This document shows positions 33,675-42,104 of a stretch of 57,085 nt of DNA, one piece after another. The translations under genes and the position numbers were made by a program. The stretch's first letter is position 1, and the number at the start of each line of letters is the position of its first letter. The notes beneath the pieces are model-generated. The model was not told where the DNA came from and did no database searches. It was given only the letters and a program-made list of their open reading frames with translations. The DNA is from an uncultured Muribaculaceae bacterium. GTDB taxonomy: Bacteria; Bacteroidota; Bacteroidia; Bacteroidales; Muribaculaceae. The stretch spans positions 1 through 57,085 of the forward strand of contig CAJTTA010000010.1 of NCBI GenBank assembly GCA_910579305.1. The letters run 5' to 3'.

Positions 33675-34363
33675 TCCTTATAGTTACAGGCGCGGCAGCG
33701 CTCAGAGAATTCGTAGGATATAGTGAAGGAGAGAGTGGAGATCCAGTCGGTATTCTTCATGAATGCGTGATGGATTTCATATGGGTCGGAGAGTTGTGTG
33801 CCGTCTATCTTGTCGGAGAGCGTCTTCTTCATCAGGAATTCCATGCCGAGATTCACCCTGCGGGAGAGCTTGAATTTCACGCCGGCACCGAAGGGGATCG
33901 CTACTGTGGCTGAGGTCTTGCCATCCACAGTCCATAGCATCACGCTGAGGCCGGCGGTGATGTAAGGGCTCCACCGCTTGAGGCGACGGTATCTTTCTCC
34001 CATGCCGTAGTTGAAGAAATTAAATTCGGCAAGCTCGCCTATCTCGTAGAAGGTGGTCTTGAATTTATAGGTGGCTGCATCGGGAAATACATTCTCCATA
34101 TCGGCCGAATTCCCTGAAATGGAGCCTACATAAATATTTGATTTGAATGCAAACCGGGGATTGGGCAGATACCTGAGCAATCCTGTGACGTCCCAGCCCG
34201 GATGCCCCCACAGATTAGAGGTATTGGCATCACCGAGATATCCGGTCATGCCAAGGCCTCCGCCCACCTCAAAGCGATAGTCCTCCTGGGCCTGAGCCCG
34301 GGAGGGAAGCAGTGTGAGCAGGGTCACTATCAACGGTAATATGAAGCGGTGTCGGGCCGGCAT
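33671..34363 (-). CDS. DUF6089 outer-membrane beta-barrel protein
   Basis: A 230-residue protein with a signal peptide (cleavage near SRAQA, about residue 26). The mature start YRFEVGGGLGMTGYLGDAN is typical of DUF6089 proteins, which precede uppS-bamA in Bacteroidales. Alternating strands and GERYRRLKRWSPYITAGLS fit a small outer-membrane barrel. The start ATG shares one base with the stop of the upstream gene (TGATG), and an upstream in-frame ATG at 34408 falls inside that gene. The function is unknown; the context suggests an envelope assembly or structural role. Confidence 0.85.
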   Translation of the reverse strand: MPARHRFILPLIVTLLTLLPSRAQAQEDYRFEVGGGLGMTGYLGDANTSNLWGHPGWDVTGLLRYLPNPRFAFKSNIYVGSISGNSADMENVFPDAATYKFKTTFYEIGELAEFNFFNYGMGERYRRLKRWSPYITAGLSVMLWTVDGKTSATVAIPFGAGVKFKLSRRVNLGMEFLMKKTLSDKIDGTQLSDPYEIHHAFMKNTDWISTLSFTISYEFSERCRACNYKE

Positions 34364-35898
34364 CAAATTATGGGAGTGAATGTTAAACGATTGATCACGC
34401 CCCTCCATATGGTGTTGTACAGCAAGCCTGTCTCATCAAGCCCTCCGAAGAGATATATGTACGGGCAATCCCATTTCACGGTAGAGCCATCGATAGTCGC
34501 CTGCACGCGATACCACGGCTGCAGCTTTGCGGCAGGTTTCGTTTCCCAGGCAGCAGACGTTATCTCAGTCTGTCGCGGCGTGGAGGAGACTATTCCGTCC
34601 ACCTCCCACATGCCGGGTATGTATTCAGGCATCTGCATCAGGCCGGTGCCCTTGCTGAAGCTTATTCCATTGTTATATGAAAGATACAGCGATGAATTGA
34701 ACTCGCCGTCGGCTGAAATGCCTCCTGCCACAAGAAGTGTGGAGAATTCATTATAGTCTCTGATAGAGCCTGTGCGGAGATAAGACACGTAAGGAATCAG
34801 TGCCGCGCCTCTCAGTGCGGGTATCTGTCCTTGGGAAAGAATCACCCAGGAGTCTCCGTCGAAGCCCCACACACAGTCGCTCACGCTGCCTGAAGCCGAG
34901 ACTCCCCCGAGTATTATAGCTATCGGAGACTTCATCCACTTCGACTTGTAGCAATACATGTTGGAATAATCCTCCACCGGGAAAGATGCCATGGCACCCT
35001 CTATCGTTGTGGCCGGCACATTGCCTGACAGCGAGACAATGCTATAGACCCCCGACTCGTCTCGCAATCCGAGCAGTTCCGATCCGTATGCACCGAGTAT
35101 GCCGCTCCAGCCGGAAGCTGCAGGCGTCCAGGAAAGTCCGTCGGCAGAGGTGTAAAGATCTCCTTTATCATCAAGGATATACAGAGCCGTAGCAGTAGCA
35201 GTGAGAGTGCGGATGCGTGGTGTGAATGACAGGTTCACCGCTTTTCGATCCCAGGCAGCGTTCTCCGGATGGAGCGTGGAGGCGATCGTGTATGAGCCAT
35301 CGGCTTCCTCTATCAGGCACACCACTTTGTCTCCGTTCTGCACTGTGCGCTGATTTCTCGGCGAACTCATGCGGGCAGGAAGATGAGACATTGCAGTAGC
35401 GCCCCAGCAAAGGGAGTCGGGATCCATCTCGTGCACGTTTACCTTCAGGTCATAGGAGCGCGAGTTTCCGGCCGATGACGTGAGTGTAAGCACCACTTTG
35501 CCGGAGAAATCTATGGAGTCGCCCGGAGTGCGGCGATAGTCCACCACTCCGGTACGCACTTTGCCGCCGGTCATTTCTATGCTGGCGCCCGTAACATTCT
35601 GCGGGAACTTTATCTCAGGCACAAGTTTTGTCACGTCAGTGCCCTTGGGAAGAGAGTCGGCATTGAATATCACTCCTTTCTTAAGGTCGATGGAGAAATA
35701 CACCGAGTCGAGACCGGTCAGTACTTTCACGTTGCTCTTCAGCGAAAAAGAATTCACAGCCACATCTGTGACGGGGGTCTGGAGTGTATCGGCATCTTCC
35801 TCATCATCCTTGCTGTTGCACGCTGTGAGAGCCACGAGCGGCGCTATGAGCAATATGGCGAAGATGCGGGCCTTATGGAGTGTATCTTGTAGCATCAT
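34363..35898 (-). CDS. DUF6242 lipoprotein
   Basis: A 511-residue lipoprotein (lipobox LTAC, Cys27, then NSKDDEEDAD, an acidic lead compatible with surface export). An N-terminal beta-sandwich region (about 45-170) is followed by a repeat-rich C-terminal part that looks like a kelch-type or beta-propeller arrangement (VVCLIEEADGSYTIAST, LYILDDKGDLYTSADGLSW). Such DUF6242 proteins are common at the head of this cluster; their function is unknown. The ATG at 35898 is chosen because the in-frame ATG at 35955 would lie at or before the predicted transcription start. Confidence 0.85.
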   Translation of the reverse strand: MMLQDTLHKARIFAILLIAPLVALTACNSKDDEEDADTLQTPVTDVAVNSFSLKSNVKVLTGLDSVYFSIDLKKGVIFNADSLPKGTDVTKLVPEIKFPQNVTGASIEMTGGKVRTGVVDYRRTPGDSIDFSGKVVLTLTSSAGNSRSYDLKVNVHEMDPDSLCWGATAMSHLPARMSSPRNQRTVQNGDKVVCLIEEADGSYTIASTLHPENAAWDRKAVNLSFTPRIRTLTATATALYILDDKGDLYTSADGLSWTPAASGWSGILGAYGSELLGLRDESGVYSIVSLSGNVPATTIEGAMASFPVEDYSNMYCYKSKWMKSPIAIILGGVSASGSVSDCVWGFDGDSWVILSQGQIPALRGAALIPYVSYLRTGSIRDYNEFSTLLVAGGISADGEFNSSLYLSYNNGISFSKGTGLMQMPEYIPGMWEVDGIVSSTPRQTEITSAAWETKPAAKLQPWYRVQATIDGSTVKWDCPYIYLFGGLDETGLLYNTIWRGVINRLTFTPII

Positions 35899-35959
35899 GG
35901 AGTCTGTACTTTTAAGTGGCCGGTAACCGCCGGAGGCTTCCCGCCCACTATTCAAACTG

Positions 35960-35967
35960 CAAAATTA
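35960..35967 (-). promoter_or_regulatory. Putative -7 box for the DUF6242-bamA-murI operon
   Basis: Minus-strand TAATTTTG lies 61 bases before the DUF6242 ATG. No TTTG/TTG occurs at the standard -33 distance, so it is a moderate candidate. Confidence 0.45.
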
Positions 35968-36035
35968 GCATTTCTTCGCGAAATATCGGTGCTCACAGGG
36001 CGATAAAGTGCGATTAAAGGGATTTTTAGGGCTTT

Positions 36036-37034
36036 TTAACGCCCGTTGACATTGCTTCGGGTATAGATCATATTGCCTCCGCAGGGAGAGGCATGCAACT
36101 CTGCCATAGGCACTTCAGGCGCTTTAAGCCCCTCATGCAGCAGTATGGGCGACACCTCTATGCGCATTTCCTGCCACAGGTCTTCCCGCATGAAGCTCGC
36201 AAGCATGTGGGCTCCCCCCTCCACCATAAGTGAGGTGATGCCATGCGATACATATAGCTCTTCAAGCGCAGCAGCCAGGCCCAAGCCCGCATCCACCTTG
36301 ATTGTCAACGGATTGCACAGCACCTTGCAATACCTCGGCGTCCGCGCGCCCATAATAACCACCGGCACTGACCGACGGTGCGGCCACAGGCGCACCGTGA
36401 GCGACGGATCATCGGCTATAAGCGTGCCTGTGCCCGCAAGAATGGCATCGCATGCCGCTCTCTCCCGATGCATCCACATCTGTGATACAGGAGTGGAAAA
36501 TGCCACCGGTTCATTTCCCGGGCCTGCCATAAAGCCGTCGAGGCTTTGCGCCCACTTGAGCATGACCCAGGGGCGGCGGTGTGTATGAGCGAAAAAGAAG
36601 CGGCGGTTAAGGCTGCGGCATTCATCCTCAAGCACCCCGCAGGTCACGTCAATTCCTGCAGCCCTGAGTATCTCTATGCCTCTGCCTGCCACCTTGGGAA
36701 ACGGATCGACACTGCCTATCACTACACGCCTGAAACCGCATTCCGCAAGCAGCCGCGCACAGGGAGGGGTCTTGCCGAAATGAGCGCACGGCTCAAGAGT
36801 AACATAAATGGTGCATTCCCTCAGGTCGGCGCCTCTTGCCCGGGCCGAGGCCACGGCATTGACCTCGGCATGAGGCCCGCCCCAACACCTATGCCAGCCT
36901 TCGCCCGTTATCAGGCCCGAAACGTCAGTTATCACAGCCCCCACCATGGGATTGGGCGAAGCGAAACCCCGTCCGAGAGTGGCGAGTCTCAAAGCCCGCC
37001 GCATCATGAGTATATCGTTTTCATCAGTATTCAT
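36036..37034 (-). CDS. ribD: Bifunctional riboflavin biosynthesis protein (deaminase/reductase)
   Basis: A 332-residue two-domain enzyme. The N-terminal pyrimidine deaminase (about 1-145) has zinc ligands in GPHAEVNAV and LEPCAHFGKTPPC. The C-terminal reductase (about 148-332) starts WVMLKWAQSLDGFMA and includes DAILAGTGTLIADDP. It performs the second and third steps of riboflavin synthesis from GTP. No FMN riboswitch is present: only 77 bases separate it from the divergent prmC, and its -7 box lies 5 bases before the ATG, so its mRNA may be leaderless. Confidence 0.96.
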   Translation of the reverse strand: MNTDENDILMMRRALRLATLGRGFASPNPMVGAVITDVSGLITGEGWHRCWGGPHAEVNAVASARARGADLRECTIYVTLEPCAHFGKTPPCARLLAECGFRRVVIGSVDPFPKVAGRGIEILRAAGIDVTCGVLEDECRSLNRRFFFAHTHRRPWVMLKWAQSLDGFMAGPGNEPVAFSTPVSQMWMHRERAACDAILAGTGTLIADDPSLTVRLWPHRRSVPVVIMGARTPRYCKVLCNPLTIKVDAGLGLAAALEELYVSHGITSLMVEGGAHMLASFMREDLWQEMRIEVSPILLHEGLKAPEVPMAELHASPCGGNMIYTRSNVNGR

Positions 37035-37039
37035 AGACG

Positions 37040-37070
37040 CAAAAATAGCATAAACGCATCAATCACGCAA
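37040..37070 (-). promoter_or_regulatory. Promoter for ribD, 5 bases from the ATG
   Basis: On the minus strand: TTG (37070-37068), a 20-bp spacer and TATTTTTG (37047-37040). Only CGTCT separates the box from the ATG, which predicts a leaderless or nearly leaderless mRNA. Confidence 0.68.
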
Positions 37071-37076
37071 CATAAT

Positions 37077-37107
37077 TTTGCTCAAAAAACCTTTTTTTCT
37101 AATTTTG
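37077..37107 (+). promoter_or_regulatory. Promoter for prmC, 4 bases from the ATG
   Basis: TTTG (37077-37080), a 19-bp spacer and TAATTTTG (37100-37107) match the consensus exactly. Only TGGC separates the box from the ATG at 37112, predicting a leaderless mRNA. Its -33 element is 6 bp from that of the divergent ribD promoter. Confidence 0.75.
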
Positions 37108-37111
37108 TGGC

Positions 37112-37969
37112 ATGAAAGAGACTTTACGCCTGCTGCGCTCCAGGCTCAGGCCCATATATGGATCGGGTGAAAGCGAGGCCATGATACGCCTTATATTCGC
37201 ACAGCTCAAAGGCTGGCGCCCCGTAGATATTGTGCTCCATGAGGATGATGAGCTTTCGCCTTACATAAAGCGCAAGGTGCAGGAAATAGCCGACCGGCTC
37301 ATGAAGCATGAGCCCCTGCAGTACATACTCGGCCACGCTCGCTTCTATGGCCTTGACATTGAGGTGAATCCCTCGGTGCTTATTCCCCGCCCGGAGACGG
37401 AGGAACTGGTAGACATCGTAGTCCGCGCCCTGGGCAACCGCGAAGATATGCATGTGCTTGACGCCTGCACCGGAAGCGGATGTATCGCCGTGGCATTGGC
37501 ACGCAATCTTCGGTTTCCGCACATCACTGCTTTCGACATAAGTGAACCGGCGCTCGACACGGCGCGCAACAATGCGGAAAGGCTAAGGACACGAATCTCT
37601 TTCCTCAAAGCCGATGCCCTGCATCTCAGTGACGACAGCCTGCTCGGCGCTCCATGGGATGCCATCGTGAGCAACCCGCCATACATAGGTGACCTGGAAA
37701 TGGCCGGCATGGAGCCGAATGTGCTGGAATATGAACCTCATTCCGCGCTGTTTGTGCCCGACAAGGAGCCCCTCCTCTTCTATGAGGCGCTCGGCAATTA
37801 TGCTGTCAAGACTCTTAAGAAAGGCGCCGGCATATATTTTGAAATCAATCCGCTGCATGCATCCGCCCTGCAACGCCTCATGCTCTCCCTCGGCTTCACA
37901 TCCGTAGAACTGATAAGAGATATGAGCGGCAAGCAGCGTTTCCTCACAGCACGCAAGCCTGATGTCTGA
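37112..37969 (+). CDS. prmC: Release factor glutamine N5-methyltransferase
   Basis: A 285-residue SAM-dependent methyltransferase of the HemK/PrmC family. The N-terminal helical domain ends with EPLQYILGHARFYG. The SAM site is LDACTGSGCIAVALA and the substrate motif NPPYIGD (N188-Y191) follows. It methylates the GGQ glutamine of RF1 and RF2. The first ATG is supported by the normal family N-terminus (KETLRLLRSRLRPIYGSGE), even though it lies only 4 bases after the -7 box. recX overlaps its end by 8 bases. Confidence 0.96.
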   Translation: MKETLRLLRSRLRPIYGSGESEAMIRLIFAQLKGWRPVDIVLHEDDELSPYIKRKVQEIADRLMKHEPLQYILGHARFYGLDIEVNPSVLIPRPETEELVDIVVRALGNREDMHVLDACTGSGCIAVALARNLRFPHITAFDISEPALDTARNNAERLRTRISFLKADALHLSDDSLLGAPWDAIVSNPPYIGDLEMAGMEPNVLEYEPHSALFVPDKEPLLFYEALGNYAVKTLKKGAGIYFEINPLHASALQRLMLSLGFTSVELIRDMSGKQRFLTARKPDV

Positions 37970-38453
37970 CACCATGAACAGTCGTAAGTCCACTCCACCG
38001 TCACGCGAAAAACTCTTGTTGCAAATGAGCGGCCTGTGCGCCAAATGCGAGCAATGCGAGCATGACCTGCGGGAGAAGATGCGTCGCAAGGGGGCCCTTT
38101 CCGCCGACATTGATCATGTGATTGACTACCTCTATGACCATCGCTTTCTTGATGAAGAGCGCTATGCACGAGCATATGCCCGCGACAAACTCCGCTTCAA
38201 CGGCTGGGGGCGCCTCAAGATACGCATGATGCTATCTTCAAAGAGATTGAGCCGCGAGGCTATCTCGGTGGCTATGGAGGCCACTGAGATACCTGAATAC
38301 TCAGAAGTGCTTGAACAGATAGTGCGCGGCAAGGCACGCGCACTCGACTTATCGGATGCCGCCAACAGGCAGAAACTCCTGAGGTCGGTATATGCACGCG
38401 GATTCGAGCCTCAGCTAATAATCAAGGCTATGGAGGCCTTACGCCGGCTATAG
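37962..38453 (+). CDS. recX: Regulatory protein RecX
   Basis: A 163-residue basic, helical protein with three RecX-type repeats; EQCEHDLREKMRRKG, DYLYDHRFLDEERYARAYARDK and RLKIRMMLSSKRLSREAI are recognisable. RecX modulates RecA filaments; recA is not in this window. The start overlaps prmC by 8 bases, and an alternative ATG lies at 37974. comF-like follows 4 bases downstream. Confidence 0.88.
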   Translation: MSDTMNSRKSTPPSREKLLLQMSGLCAKCEQCEHDLREKMRRKGALSADIDHVIDYLYDHRFLDEERYARAYARDKLRFNGWGRLKIRMMLSSKRLSREAISVAMEATEIPEYSEVLEQIVRGKARALDLSDAANRQKLLRSVYARGFEPQLIIKAMEALRRL

Positions 38454-38457
38454 AGGC

Positions 38458-39141
38458 ATGCTATCGATCTTGTTTCCATCCACATGCCATGTCTGCGGCT
38501 GTGTCCTCCGCAAGGGAGTGAGACACCTTTGCCCACACTGTGCGGCCACGCTTCCTTTCACAGGCCAGTGCGGCGTGGCCATGAATCCCACCGCACAGCG
38601 TTTTCTGGCGGTGAGCTGTGTGGATCATGCCGCAGGAGTGCTGTATTACAGGCCGCAATCCTCTTCGGCTCAATTGCTTGAAGCTATAAAATATGGTGGA
38701 TATTCCCGCCTGGCCGTCTGGCTCGGACGCATGATGGGGCGTGTGGCTGCCGATGCCGGAATGCTTGACGGCATCGACTGCGTGGTGCCTGTGCCTCTGC
38801 ACTTTATGCGGCGCCTGAGACGCGGATACAATCAGAGTCTTCTGCTGGCAGACGGTCTAAGCGAAGTCACCGGCATTCCCGTGGAAGACGTGATGGCATG
38901 CCGACGCCATCGCACGCAGACTGCACTCACATCTTCCCTACGTAGAGCCAATGTGGAGGGGACTTTCCGGCTGAAAAAGCATATAACATCGACCTCCCCG
39001 CAGCATAATCCGCCACGTGTGCTGCTGGTAGATGACGTGTGCACGACCGGTGCGACTCTCAGCGCTGTGGCTGAAGCTCTTGAGAGAGTATACCCGGGCA
39101 TGCGCATGAGCATACTCACTCTCGCCACAACCGACAGGTAG
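38458..39141 (+). CDS. ComF family phosphoribosyltransferase
   Basis: A 227-residue protein. The N-terminus carries a zinc-finger-like pair (CHVCG and CPHCA, within residues 9-29), and the rest is a type I PRTase fold with VVPVPLHFMRRLRRGYNQ and the PRPP site VLLVDDVCTTGATL. ComF proteins assist DNA uptake in naturally competent bacteria; related proteins in other bacteria have unclear roles. It is the last gene of the prmC-recX-comF transcript, 20 bases from the convergent glycosyltransferase. Confidence 0.9.
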   Translation: MLSILFPSTCHVCGCVLRKGVRHLCPHCAATLPFTGQCGVAMNPTAQRFLAVSCVDHAAGVLYYRPQSSSAQLLEAIKYGGYSRLAVWLGRMMGRVAADAGMLDGIDCVVPVPLHFMRRLRRGYNQSLLLADGLSEVTGIPVEDVMACRRHRTQTALTSSLRRANVEGTFRLKKHITSTSPQHNPPRVLLVDDVCTTGATLSAVAEALERVYPGMRMSILTLATTDR

Positions 39142-39161
39142 CCCCTCCCCCAAAGAAAACG

Positions 39162-39974
39162 CTAAAAGATCCCGGCCCTGAAGGCATAGAATGCGCCGGA
39201 GAGGGTGTGACGCAGGCATGTAAGAAAAGGCATCTGCGTGCGCCAGGCGTGCAAAAGGAGTCTCAGAGGCCAGGTGCAGGGGTGTATGTGTGTGAGTACC
39301 GCGCCATGAGTAAAAAGGAAACTCGGATCGGTGCACAGCCTCTCGCCGGTAGTGGCATGATCATGGGAGCCTATATCTATGGGTGCCATAATTCCCCTGG
39401 CGCCACGGCGAAGCAGGTCGTGAAGGAACACTGTCTCCTCTCCCGCGACAAGTCTGGGAGAGCCAAGACCTAAATTCTCATTAAACCGCAAGCCATTAAG
39501 ACAGCTCCTGCGCATAGCCAGCTCAAAGGATGTGAGATACCACCCGAATGGAGGTCGGGCCAGAGATATTTCTCCATGCCCGTAAGGCTTTGTATATTCT
39601 CCAAAGCATGTATACCTGCAACACACTACATCCTCTCGTGGATGACGCCTGAAAGTAGCGATAAGCTCTCTCAGTGCCTCAGCCGAATAACTCACATCAT
39701 CATCGCCTATAAGGATGAGAGGCGCATCGCCGGGATAATCGAGCGCATGATTGCGATTGCGCGAAAGCCCCCGGTCATGACTTATTATCACTTCGAAGTC
39801 ATCACGAGCTCTTATTTCTTCCGGCACCGGAAGCGGGCCTTCGGGCAACTGCCAGCTCACAAGCCAGCTCACGCCGCTGACCTCCGGATGCTCTGCCGCA
39901 AGCAGACGCTTCATCCCTTCGGGCCCATACAGGCACAACTGCACCTGCAGCTCTACCGGCCCGCATCCTCCCAT
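39162..39974 (-). CDS. Glycosyltransferase, family 2-like
   Basis: A 270-residue GT-A fold protein without membrane segments. Recognisable are GLSRNRNHALDYPGDAPLILIGDDDVSYS, holding a DDD metal/sugar-nucleotide motif, and GEETVFLHDLLRRGARG, where the catalytic base would be expected (ED/EE). The N-terminus is shorter than usual, with no standard nucleotide-binding start (VSVIIPxxN); instead it begins VQLCLYGPEG. The start overlaps the upstream glycosyltransferase by 22 bases, implying coupling. The substrate is unknown; it probably modifies a surface glycan. Confidence 0.78.
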   Translation of the reverse strand: MGGCGPVELQVQLCLYGPEGMKRLLAAEHPEVSGVSWLVSWQLPEGPLPVPEEIRARDDFEVIISHDRGLSRNRNHALDYPGDAPLILIGDDDVSYSAEALRELIATFRRHPREDVVCCRYTCFGEYTKPYGHGEISLARPPFGWYLTSFELAMRRSCLNGLRFNENLGLGSPRLVAGEETVFLHDLLRRGARGIMAPIDIGSHDHATTGERLCTDPSFLFTHGAVLTHIHPCTWPLRLLLHAWRTQMPFLTCLRHTLSGAFYAFRAGIF

Positions 39975-41068
39975 GCCTTCAGAAATCTGCGCGCCACTAC
40001 CTGCGCGGAATTATGCTTCTCCACAAATGCGCGCCCCATGCGGCTGCGCTCTGCAAGCTCTCCGGCAGGAGCAAGCACGAGTCTTTCGAGAGTCTCGAAA
40101 ATGAGCCTGTCATCAGGCACTACATTCACCACCGGACGCATGTCGCGCTCCCCTATGAAGTCATAGAATTCCGGCTCTCCTCCGCTCACGGCTATCTTGC
40201 CCATGGCCATGGCCTGCAGGGCATTGGTGGCGGGGGTGTAGGAATACAGCTGGTCGAGCACCACATCGGCTTCCTCCAGTTTCCCCGCATACTGGGAGAA
40301 GGGGAGGTCACGGGCCACAGTCACCCTGCATTTGTCAGGATGACGCCGCTCCACCTCGCGGGCAGCCGCAAGCAGCCGGTCTGTACCCTTGAAGAGCTCC
40401 ATCTCGGTCTTTATCCCCACCAGGAGATTCAGCCTGCCGTCGGGCGCCGGCCTGTATTCCCTGAACGGCAATGAAGCCAGATCCACCGGTATTCCGCCAT
40501 AGCTCAACGGCGTGGAATGAAGATATGGCTCCGAGGCGACATGATACTCATAGAGAGCCGACACCGCGCAATCCACATTCTCATATATGAACCGGCAATG
40601 ATCTCCCATGCCTCCGTTAAGCCACTTATATATTATGCCGGGAGTGGAACGCACATACTCCGTTTTCTCTTCCCCTACCTTGAATTCCGAATACCTGAAT
40701 ATTCCATCCTCCATGCATGCCTTCACGCTCACCGGGTCGGAACCGGCAAGAGAGAGTCCCGTCAGGGCGTTGCTGCGCTTCAGCTCCCTGAAGAAATAGC
40801 GTATCTTGCCCGGCCTGAGATGCAGGAAATTGGGATTTATCAACTGCACCACGTCAAAGCCCCTGAGTGTGGGCCATAAGCGGAATACATCCGACAGATA
40901 AGCTATCGAGCCGAAGAGGCCGGCACGCCGCGAGAGATCTATATCCCTGGCCGTATCCATGCATCGGGAGCCGTCTCCCATCACCACACAGTCATGACCC
41001 ATGCCACGTAGCTCACGCGCAAGTGTGGCATGAAAGCCGGAGTAATCGCCTGCAAAGAGAATTTTCAT
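39953..41068 (-). CDS. Glycosyltransferase, GT-B fold (family 4-like)
   Basis: A 371-residue protein with the GT-B start MKILFAGDYSGFHATLAREL and a second Rossmann domain containing LLVGIKTEMELFKGTDRLL. It ends in the sugar-nucleotide site region DVVLDQLYSYTPATNALQAMAMGK and GEPEF. It is not a standard GT4 because the usual GxPV-type glycine motifs are diverged. It is cotranscribed with the GT2-like gene downstream. The -7 box TAACTTTG (41080-41073) lies 4 bases before the ATG. Confidence 0.8.
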   Translation of the reverse strand: MKILFAGDYSGFHATLARELRGMGHDCVVMGDGSRCMDTARDIDLSRRAGLFGSIAYLSDVFRLWPTLRGFDVVQLINPNFLHLRPGKIRYFFRELKRSNALTGLSLAGSDPVSVKACMEDGIFRYSEFKVGEEKTEYVRSTPGIIYKWLNGGMGDHCRFIYENVDCAVSALYEYHVASEPYLHSTPLSYGGIPVDLASLPFREYRPAPDGRLNLLVGIKTEMELFKGTDRLLAAAREVERRHPDKCRVTVARDLPFSQYAGKLEEADVVLDQLYSYTPATNALQAMAMGKIAVSGGEPEFYDFIGERDMRPVVNVVPDDRLIFETLERLVLAPAGELAERSRMGRAFVEKHNSAQVVARRFLKAWEDAGR

Positions 41069-41072
41069 ATGG

Positions 41073-41080
41073 CAAAGTTA
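41073..41080 (-). promoter_or_regulatory. Putative -7 box, 4 bases from the GT-B gene ATG
   Basis: Minus-strand TAACTTTG is followed by CCAT and the ATG. No good -33 element is seen 19-20 bp upstream. Confidence 0.5.
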
Positions 41081-41130
41081 CAAATTTTGATTCGTATTTC
41101 ATAACTGCCGTGCCCGCGAGAGGAAAATAT

Positions 41131-41161
41131 TTTGCCGGTTGCGGGGAAATAATTAATTTTA
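41131..41161 (+). promoter_or_regulatory. Promoter for the GT2 gene, 4 bases from the ATG
   Basis: TTTG (41131-41134), a 19-bp spacer and TAATTTTA (41154-41161, last base off consensus). CTGC separates it from the ATG at 41166. Confidence 0.6.
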
Positions 41162-41165
41162 CTGC

Positions 41166-42104
41166 ATGAAAGCGCTGCTCTCCATAGTTATTCCCGTGTA
41201 TAACCGCGCATCACTTGTGTGCCGGTGCCTTGAGAGTGTTCATGCCCAGTCACTGCGTCCTCTGCACCTGATTGTGGTGGACAACAATTCCTCCGATGCC
41301 ACGCCGCAGGTGATAAGCGAATGGAGTGCCACCCATGCCGACCCATCGCTGAAGGTGACCCTGCTTAATCAGCCTATGCCTGGCGCCTCGGCCGCCAGAG
41401 CTCTCGGCCTGGAGGCTGTGGATACCCCCTACGTATATTTCTTCGACTCCGATGATGCGATGCGGCCTGATGCGGCCCGCGCTTTTGCAGATAGTTTTGC
41501 AAAGAATCCCGAGGCACAGATCGTGGCAGGGAAGGTGCAGCATCATGCTCTCGACGGAAGCATGCGTTGCCACGGCCGCCGAGGGAGAAATACGCTAATC
41601 AATCATTTCCACCACTCGGTGCTCAGCACACAGGCTTACGCTGTGAGCACAACATTTCTGCGGGAGGCCGGAGGATGGAATCCCTCTCTGCGCATATGGG
41701 ATGACTGGGAGCTTGGCATACGACTGTTGCTCAGGTCGCCGCATGTGGTATGGATGAATAAAGTGGTAGCCGACATGTACCGGCAGCCCGACTCTGTGAC
41801 GGGTGATCTCTACTCGCAACGCGCCCGGCATTATCCCGATGTGATCCGGGCCGTAAGAAAGGTTCTCCAGGAGTGCGACCACCCCGACAGAGTGCGGCTT
41901 CTCAGGCTTCTTCACGGGCGGGAGATGATGCTCGCCGCCCTGTATGCACTGGAAGAGCGCATGGATCTGGCGCTGCCTTTACGCGCCAAGGTTCTTGAGG
42001 AGACCGCTGCCGACCCTTATCTGCAACTGATTCTTCGCGGCGCCTATGCCTGGCGCAGGAAAGGGCTCAGAGGGTGCGACACATGGGTCACAGCCCTGCT
42101 CTGA
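41166..42104 (+). CDS. Glycosyltransferase family 2
   Basis: A 312-residue GT-A protein with the full family 2 pattern: LLSIVIPVYNRASLVCRCLESV, then VVDNNSSDATPQVI, the metal-binding YFFDSDDAM and the later WDDWELGIRLL. A C-terminal helical region follows. Its acceptor is unknown. It is transcribed away from the other two glycosyltransferases from a shared 97-base region. Its stop codon abuts directly the stop of the convergent TPM gene. Confidence 0.9.
   Translation: MKALLSIVIPVYNRASLVCRCLESVHAQSLRPLHLIVVDNNSSDATPQVISEWSATHADPSLKVTLLNQPMPGASAARALGLEAVDTPYVYFFDSDDAMRPDAARAFADSFAKNPEAQIVAGKVQHHALDGSMRCHGRRGRNTLINHFHHSVLSTQAYAVSTTFLREAGGWNPSLRIWDDWELGIRLLLRSPHVVWMNKVVADMYRQPDSVTGDLYSQRARHYPDVIRAVRKVLQECDHPDRVRLLRLLHGREMMLAALYALEERMDLALPLRAKVLEETAADPYLQLILRGAYAWRRKGLRGCDTWVTALL

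Noticed and set aside
37035..37111. Possible FMN riboswitch before ribD
   Set aside because: Only 77 bases separate ribD and prmC, and the predicted ribD transcript starts at its ATG, leaving no room for an aptamer.
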